Source of the DNA: Irpex lacteus | Lineage: Eukaryota; Basidiomycota; Agaricomycetes; Polyporales; Irpicaceae | Direction of reading: 5' to 3' | DNA: 64,000 nucleotides | NCBI GenBank assembly: GCA_001986395.2 | Contig: MQVO02000002.1 | Span: forward strand, 62,001-126,000 | Shown: piece by piece, positions 57,214-64,000 of the stretch | Layout: each line of letters begins with the position of its first letter | Position numbering within the stretch: the stretch's first letter is position 1 | The notes under the pieces: generated by a model | What the model saw: the letters and a program-made list of their open reading frames with translations, nothing else | Told to the model about the DNA's origin: nothing | Databases searched by the model: none | Program-made: the position numbers and the translations under genes

Positions 57214-59829
57214 CTAACAGCCAGCGGGAACGGTCGCATCGTTATTGTGGTTTGCTGCATTGACACCGAGCCCACGGCTGGCAAACGCTGTCCACAATGT
57301 GCACTTATTGGCGCCGTTGAAACGATTGACATCGGCTTGGATCCATGCGTCTCGAGCGGTAAGGACTAAAGGAGAGTGAGTAAATAGGAACCTGAGCAAA
57401 CGGCTGACAGGAAGTGGCGGCTTACAAGTCGGGTTGCATGGCTGCAACGAAAGAGCGTCGATGAAGAGGTGCAAGAAGACAGTATTGCCTCCGGTTGTCC
57501 TATAATCAAACAACTTAGTTGGCGAAGTGATTTCATGATAGGTCAACTTTACGTAGGATCAGTATGAGCGGTGGCAGAGAATCCGTGAGCAGCAACAAGA
57601 GCGGCGTAGACGTTGTGAAGTATGTTTGCCCACACTTCGCCGATGTCTGAGTGAGGAGATCGTCAGAACGCGATGGTTACGAAACGCGATCTATGTCAGA
57701 CTTACCGTGGACTTCAGTCAAGGTCTTCAAGCTGGCATAGTTCAAGGGATTGACGGTCCTAGAAGCAGTGCACGTGAGAATGGACGTACAATGAAGCGAT
57801 ACAACGAACTCACGTAGAAGTAGAGTACGGATGAGACCGAATTCCGACACTGTTGTTCTCGACAAACTGACCAAGGATGTAGTCGGGAACTGTAGCATCT
57901 TTGTGCTCCGTCCATCTATACAGTATCATGAGCATTCCAGCGTATTTTTAGTAAGCCAATAGACTACTCACTCCGCGAAGGCGTCGGACCATCCCTCGCC
58001 CATGCCACCAGCTTCGTTCGTCTGTAAGCAACGCCCGGTACCTCCGCCGGTCAGTCGGTTCGTAATACCGTGCGTGTTCTGCGTGGCATCGTGCATGTTT
58101 TGATCAGTATAATGGCCATGAGAATAATGAAGTAATCCAGCCGCATGATAGTGACGTACCTCATGCGAGACAATGTCGTTCTCGAGGGCTCCGTCACGTT
58201 GCTAATAATCGATCAGCACTTGTGAAGGTCAAAAATTGCTGTGAGAACGCACCGGGTTTGTGAACGTCCACAAGAACATCCGCATGCGTCCCGATTGACC
58301 GCTTCGATGTCAAATAAGCACAACGGTGTAAACTCGTAAAAACAACGTGGCGTACTCAGCGGGCGTGGCAAAGTCAGCGTTGTTGGTCCCAGCAGAGTCT
58401 TGCACCGACACCGTCACACGATCATTTCCCTTCCCTCCCTTGCCGAAGTTGTTGTTCTGGAAGCTGTGATGCGAGAGCTTATTAGGCATGTTCGTTCCGC
58501 GTAATCTTCCGCGGTTGTTACTTACTTGAACGCAGCCTCGGTGAATCCGTACTTGTACGAGATGTCGTGAATGGTGTTTACAATATAGAATGTATTGACA
58601 TGAGCGGCGTTCACATTCTGGGTGGTGGTGGGTGCAGTGGTGAAGTCCGGAGGGAAGTTGAACACTGGGCCGGCGCCGGATTCTTGCGTGGTAGCTGTTT
58701 GGGCTCCCTTGAACGTGATGACGTTGTTGCCCCTTTCAACGGCATGAGTCGCGGGAGAAAGAGAATCTAGGTAACACCAGTTTGCTTACGAGGTATCAGT
58801 CGTGGATGTTGTACCGTCGTTATTCCATCCATCAGGAGATGCGGTGAGATCCTCGGGGTTCGTGAGCAGCTGCAACCCTTCAGGAGGAGTCTCCTTCGTA
58901 ATCGGAAGGACGAAGAACTAAAACAAATCAGCACACAGATTTAATGTCAGGGCATGCGACATTGTACTCACAGATGCCTTCGTGACAAAGTCGGTGATGT
59001 GCACAAGTTCGCCGCTGTGGGCATCAATGAAGGCCTCAACCCAAGCACCGGTCTCGTCGTTCTGAATTTGTACAACGTGAGTCAAAGCCACGGAACCGTC
59101 CTCCTTGGCAATAAACTCGAGGGTCGCGGGCCACTCGTTGTACTTGCCACCGAGGGCACTCTCGGCTTTAACAATGGCTTCTTCGAGGGTGAGCGTCGGC
59201 TTCGAAGAGGGCACGGAAGCTGCAGGCCGAGGGTCAGAAAGCTTTCTTATGTTATTTCTGACATACCAGGCGCAAGCACTTACAGGGTTTGACGAAGGAC
59301 GAGCCGAAAGCTACGACCTTGCCAGCATGATTGAATGCTACGTTGGCGACCGCATTCGCGACGGGAACACCATCCTGATAAGTTCTATCAGCATGCCATC
59401 CACCACCATCTGCCCCGTTGATGGACACTCACGATCTGCTGACGAACATACGCATGTGCCGCTGCTTCGCCCGAAAAGCCTGACTTGAAGCTGACTTCGT
59501 TATCAGAGAGACTGAGATGGGATTGTATGAACGACAAAGCGGCTCCTTCGAGGTCCTCGGAAGCTCGCTTGTTATGAGGGTGATCTATGCCGGCGCCGAA
59601 AGTCTGGATCGCCACTCGGCGGTCAGAAAAAAATGCCTTCAACGGGTGGAAACATTGAACGTACCTCGAAAGTAGATTCCGGATGGAATGTAACGAGGCG
59701 CAGGGTAGGAGTGAGTTCCCGCTCTCTATGAGTCGTGTGTTTCAGGGATGCTGGCCATGGTGCAGCGGCCGACAAGGAAGAGAACAGCACGGCAGTCGTT
59801 ACGGATGCCAGGAGCTTGTTGAACAACAT
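57214..59829 (-). CDS. Fungalysin, secreted M36 metallopeptidase
   Basis: A secreted zinc endopeptidase with a signal peptide, FTP propeptide and M36 catalytic domain, in at least ten short exons. It begins [20 protein letters not shown]. The propeptide has [20 protein letters not shown] and [20 protein letters not shown]. Catalytic exons give [39 protein letters not shown], then ENDIVSHE joined across an intron to [13 protein letters not shown]. This rebuilds HENTH (HExxH); [14 protein letters not shown] supplies the third zinc ligand. The C-terminal exons ([40 protein letters not shown]) end at PAGC, stop 57214. All catalytic parts are present, so it is probably active in protein degradation outside the cell. 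Confidence 0.9.
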
Positions 59830-61541
59830 TGTCGAGTCGGTGGAAGGCCTAGAAGGGAGGTAGGAACAAATCGTTCACCGAGCGTAGATTATCGCAGAAC
59901 TCTCAGTATTTATAGGAATTCTTGGAAGATATTGTTGTTAACGTAGCTCGATCGAAAGCCGGTTGCCGATGTAAGTGTGGGGATGCCAAGACTTGAGCTC
60001 GCTGGTTGCGTTAACCAGCACCATCGATGGCCACACTTGAGCACCTCAAGAGCACGAGGTACGTGTGGGAAACCTGAACTTATCGCCTTTGCTGCAGGTG
60101 CTCAGAACTTCGAGCCTGTCATGGGGACGCATGTCGGAAGCGATGAGTGGGATTGACCTATGCGATTCGGGATAGCTGGACGTTAGAATGTCGGGTACCG
60201 TATTGAGGAACTTTTGCTTACCATGCGTAAGTTGGGCTCTTCGATGATCCGACATTGAGATGATAGCTCGTGGCTACAGATTACAGGCTTCTTCTTATCA
60301 GTTGAGATGTAGCCAATTCGAGAAAAGGACCCACGGTACCACGTGAAGGCACGAGGGAGTACAGTGAGCGAGGACTTTGCGATAAAATCCTGCTATTGTG
60401 GATGAGTACATGCAATTTGGGCATGGCTGAGGTATGTTATTCCCACGCAACGGCACACTGCCAACAACGTTTGGAGGGTCGGAAAACTTCCTATCGTTGG
60501 TTTGGTGATCATCGAAAGATAAACTGGACGAGGCAAACGTTTCAAAGTCAATATCCATGCATGAGAGGAAATGTGCGGATTAAGCAACACACCAGACTAT
60601 TAGGCCGTGGCCACTACTGGCTCAAATATGGAAAACGGAAGCTGTAACGGTGTCCATCTTCAGAATTAAGTCTTTAAACATCTAAGCAAGTCGAAGCAGA
60701 TCTAAACGTCCGTCTCGATGTCGAGTATCATACGTCATGGATACATGGATATCCTCAAGGCTGGATTCGCTGAGCTCAACGGTCAGCAATGTAAGTTGAT
60801 CCATTACTGCGAACAATGAACGTACCTACCTTTCTGAGATGCCTGGAAGATTGACTGAGGTTGCCATTCTCGGACAGTCGAATAGAGTGAAATGAAATGA
60901 ACCAATTTGATATGTCATCCAGATTGACTCGAGGCGTGAAGACGAACCAGAATACAACATAGAAATGCGAACAGTGAGTAGATGCGAGCGTGAAGGGATA
61001 CAACAAAAGACGATGACGAATAAAGAAGAAATAGTCCGTGGCGTCTATGAGTGACGTGAACATCCGAAGAACAAACGAGCTTTCGGATCGGATGGATAGG
61101 CAGCTCGCGGTCGCCCTGTTCGCCACTTGCAGTCCAACAAGTGTCGGACAGGAAGGGCTACCAGGTGAAGCATAGATACGGCGAAGTCCAAGGGTTGCGA
61201 CGTGATGCGAGGTGTGGGTTGTGTCGTGTGAATAGTGAGAGCGTAAGTAGCGTAGCGGGCGATAAATATGTTCCAGTGTGTTTCGTGTTCAGTGTTCAGT
61301 GTTTAGATGTCATAGCACAGCGGACTGTGATAGTCGTGTGGGCGGGCGCATCGTGCCTTGCATCCGTCGTAGTGAGCGACCAGGTTTCCGTTGAAGCTGT
61401 GCGCCGCCTGTGAATTTCCCATGCACTGAGATGAGAAGGAGGCGCCGACTTACGTGTCTCGTCATGATCAGTTTAGCCATGGATAGCGGTGGTTGTGTAA
61501 ACTGAGGCTGAGGAATGACTGAGGGAGGTGTGTTAGACAAC
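59830..61541. other. Intergenic region (1.7 kb)
   Basis: Left part is the fungalysin promoter. Frames at 60298-60558 and 60776-61126 (minus) show no recognisable features, and I see no supported gene. Confidence 0.4.
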
Positions 61542-62066
61542 CTAAACAGCCTCGACATCATGCCCACGCAGCAGACACACACCTGTCGCTGGGCGACTTA
61601 ATTGCCAATCCATTCTGACGAGCGTAGATCCACCATCGTAGCCGACCATCCCATCCTTTCCCTCATCCTGCTCTTCATCCTCTCCCAGTAATGATCCCAG
61701 TGAAAACGAGACCGGTAGCCCGCTAACTTTCCAACTCCACATGGGGATCTTGACCGAGGCGGCGACAGTCGCTGCAGGTTGCTGTACGTTGGCTTCGAAC
61801 TTGTGTTGCAAGCGACCAAGATGTACAGAGCCTATGCGAGCGACTGCAAGGAGGACAAAGCAGACGATGGAGAACATCTGGAGGACTGATAACGAGAACC
61901 AGTCCCCCATGGTGAATTCGAGTGTTGGAGCCAGGGTTGCGCGTGATGTGAGACCAGTGACCGAGCCGTTTGGTGGAGCGTCGGGGACGCTGCGGGTGTT
62001 GACTTGAACGTCGACGGCGACGACGAGAGGGCGAGAGCGTTGCGATGAGCAAGGTGATGGCTGCCT
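61542..62066 (-). CDS. Putative single-pass membrane protein, boundaries uncertain
   Basis: One frame runs from about 62066 (RPLVVAVDVQVNTRSVPDAP) without a break into FTMGDWFSLSVLQMFSIVCF then VLLAVARIGSVHLGRLQHKF, a likely membrane anchor. It continues through a segment ending with LLGEDEEQDEGKDGMVGYD and LVRMDWQLSRP. The first exon is unclear: MLVREPTASAAPETPM at 62152 has a following GTGAGT but does not join in phase by any acceptor I could find. Family unknown. A 3' exon may follow after about 61590. Confidence 0.4.
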   Translation of the reverse strand, partial: RQPSPCSSQRSRPLVVAVDVQVNTRSVPDAPPNGSVTGLTSRATLAPTLEFTMGDWFSLSVLQMFSIVCFVLLAVARIGSVHLGRLQHKFEANVQQPAATVAASVKIPMWSWKVSGLPVSFSLGSLLGEDEEQDEGKDGMVGYDGGSTLVRMDWQLSRPATGVCLLRGHDVEAV

Positions 62067-62152
62067 GGGAGAGAGGCGGAGATGGCAGTGGACTCACTGG
62101 CAACCATGGGCGTCTCTGGCGCGGCAGATGCCGTGGGTTCTCTGACCAGCAT

Positions 62153-63487
62153 CGACTCGATGATTTGACTCGGCTTCCTTCTGTTATCTAGCAGAGGTTG
62201 CTCCGTATGTTTCCCCAGATTTCGTACGTAAGACCAGCTTTGACTATTTGGCAGTCTAGCAGCGGAAACGTGTCCTTTTATTAGGAAAAACGGCCCCGGG
62301 AGACAATGAAGTCGTGGTAAACGCTACGCTATTGTGGCGGAAACAAAACATCCTCGTCAGCCCCTGTCTCAGCGTTCAGCCTCTCGCTCTTCATCTTATC
62401 CCTCATGTTTTGTTCTAGACTGCATGCAATGTTACTGACCGTCTCTCCTGTGGGCGGACGACAGAGGTGCTCTCGACGAGAAACACGCGCGAGAAGGCGG
62501 AGCAGTCTGCTCATGCTCGGATCGACGTTTTCCCTCCGTTAATCCCGAGGTACCGCCAGGCATGTTATTAAACATGCTGGAGCATGTACCGGTGTCTTAT
62601 ATAGCGACATCATGCGTACCGGAGGCTCAATATCAGGTCATGAATGAACCCCGTGCATGCTTGAGCCTCAGGTGAGCTGCTACTTCCACGGATGTGGCGG
62701 ACATGCCCCGGCTGCTCGTTGACATCTGAGAGCGGTATGCAAAGGCTTGACACTCCAACAATCGGTTGAACGAGGACGATCGCGGACATCCCGAGGATTA
62801 TGCTAGGCAATGATCGTGTGCGTGTACTCATTACTCACGAAAAGTGCATTATAGGGGATCGTCTTCGAAAATCTTCCACTTCCAACTGTTCTTCCACCAT
62901 GACTAGTTAGATATCCAGGATATCAACATTAACGCAGGTACGTAACTCTCAACCGAACGACAGCCGCTTCGAATTCATTAAGAAACCTTATTGACATGCA
63001 CATCCCCTCAGAGTCAGAACGACTCACGTATACATATGAACTTACGTCGTATGTGACGAAGGTCGTGCGGTCTGCGTCATTGTCTTCCTTTTTGTACACG
63101 CGTGATTCACTTGCAACTGGTAAGGCATCTTATTGCATCAAACGAAAGCAGGGACCAGAAAACACGCGAAGATCCAGACTTGCAATGATCAAGAGCTGTA
63201 CTGTTAATAAAACGGATATTACGGTGCCTCGACGCTAGTGGCTTCTCTCACCTGAAGCTTAACCCACGTTACAAACGTGTGCCTCCTTCAGCGAGTACTT
63301 TATATCAGCTCACGCCCACTTGGGTAGCTGTATTTCCTATCTCTATTCCTTTTTTCACGGAGAACATTATCCCCTTTCCCTGTTTCCCCATTTGCTGCGA
63401 CACTATACCACACTGATCGCTCCTCGGTTGCGCGGCATGAATACCTGCGAATCTTTCACGGCGAGGCTCTAGCTGGTCCATGTTCTC
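62153..63487. other. Intergenic region (1.3 kb)
   Basis: No supported gene. Short frames at 62329-62514 and 62610-62831 (minus) lack features. A pyrimidine-rich stretch lies at 63300-63400. Confidence 0.35.
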
Positions 63488-63680
63488 CTAATCGTCCCCA
63501 AAACTTGGTATCTTCCCCACTGGCAATGCGTTGAGTGATCTGATGAACGCCTCTGGCGGCATATTCGTTGGGAAACACGAGAACGCGAGTCCGCTGCGTG
63601 GTGTGAGCTTCGTTAGTTGGACCCTGGACACTGCTCTGTCGAGGTAACTTGCGAAAGGTGCATATGTAGACGTTCTAAGA
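63488..63680 (-). CDS. Probable C-terminal exon of an unidentified gene
   Basis: After an acceptor-like TCTTAG near 63680, one frame reads TSTYAPFASYLDRAVSRVQL, then GLAFSCFPTNMPPEAFIRSL and LPVGKIPSFGDD before a stop at 63488. The composition is protein-like and the end looks natural. Upstream exons to the right edge could not be linked, so the gene may extend beyond the window. Family not recognised. Confidence 0.35.
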
Positions 63681-64000
63681 GATTACGCCACAACATCCAA
63701 TATAATAGCATGCTCGACATAAGAGATGGTGGAAGAACCCTGTAAGCCGTAGCTTGCTGTCGTGAGTAAAGTGCCTCAGCCGGTGTCAGAGGGCCTACAC
63801 GCGCTTGTCATTGATGGCGGCCAAAATCAGGAGTAGTTGAGACTCCGGACAGTGATGGCCTCCTGACCACCGCGACCGGCTCGCGCAATAACCGTCTCGA
63901 TGATGCAGCGTACAGTTGATTCTTTCTCAAGTTATATGCCCGAGGACAACGACGAGGGAACGCGCATCGTTGGCTTCCAACCACCACCAGAACCACCGTG
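63681..64000. other. Unresolved right edge
   Basis: May contain further exons of the gene ending at 63488, for example a Gly-rich HGGSGGGWKPTMRVP on the minus strand at the very edge. Not supported well enough to call. Confidence 0.3.

Overview
The window looks like a piece of an Agaricomycete (mushroom-forming basidiomycete) nuclear genome. Genes are split by many short introns (about 45-65 nt, GT..AG). The gene content is typical of such fungi: a NACHT/WD-type STAND NLR, a ricin-B-like lectin, an OPT oligopeptide transporter, VIT/VWA proteins, F-box-like proteins, a copper-fist regulator and an M36 fungalysin. I saw no tRNA, rRNA, CRISPR or bacterial operon signal. Exon joins were worked out by hand from reading frame and splice signals, so most internal boundaries are approximate unless exact numbers are given.

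Layout. 0-5 kb: a truncated VIT/VWA gene, then a WRN-type 3'-5' exonuclease gene with two MluI-box (ACGCGT) motifs upstream. 5.8-11 kb: a large NLR. 11.7-12.6 kb: a broken partial copy of the exonuclease gene together with its promoter, so the NLR sits between two copies. 13.1-13.75 kb: a four-exon beta-trefoil lectin surrounded by degenerate repeats. 15.2-18 kb: an OPT transporter. 18-20.4 kb: no recognisable gene. 20.4-25.5 kb: a Ser-rich coiled-coil protein, an F-box-like protein and a Hikeshi (Hsp70 import) homologue. 25.6-30.3 kb: a tandemly duplicated, mobile-element-rich block holding one intact small secreted protein gene, a remnant second copy cut off at a MITE, and a second larger MITE. 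30.4-31.2 kb: a secreted TNT-domain NADase-type protein.

33.5-42 kb is a housekeeping stretch: a Cuf1/Mac1-type copper regulator, a multi-pass membrane protein, coproporphyrinogen III oxidase (haem synthesis) and alanine aminotransferase, which has a possible in-frame mitochondrial start. 42-53.7 kb again holds duplicated accessory genes: two F-box-like paralogues in opposite orientation, each damaged; a protein-kinase-like gene with a degenerate catalytic loop between them; and a second VIT/VWA gene. 55.9-59.8 kb: an NmrA-like NAD(P)-binding protein and a fungalysin metalloprotease. The last 4 kb is mostly unresolved.

A recurrent theme is local duplication followed by decay: exonuclease, VIT/VWA and F-box pairs plus the 25.6-29.9 kb tandem block. 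The accessory genes (NLR, lectin, TNT NADase, secreted protein) fit a fast-evolving defence or interaction repertoire, but that they act together is inference only.
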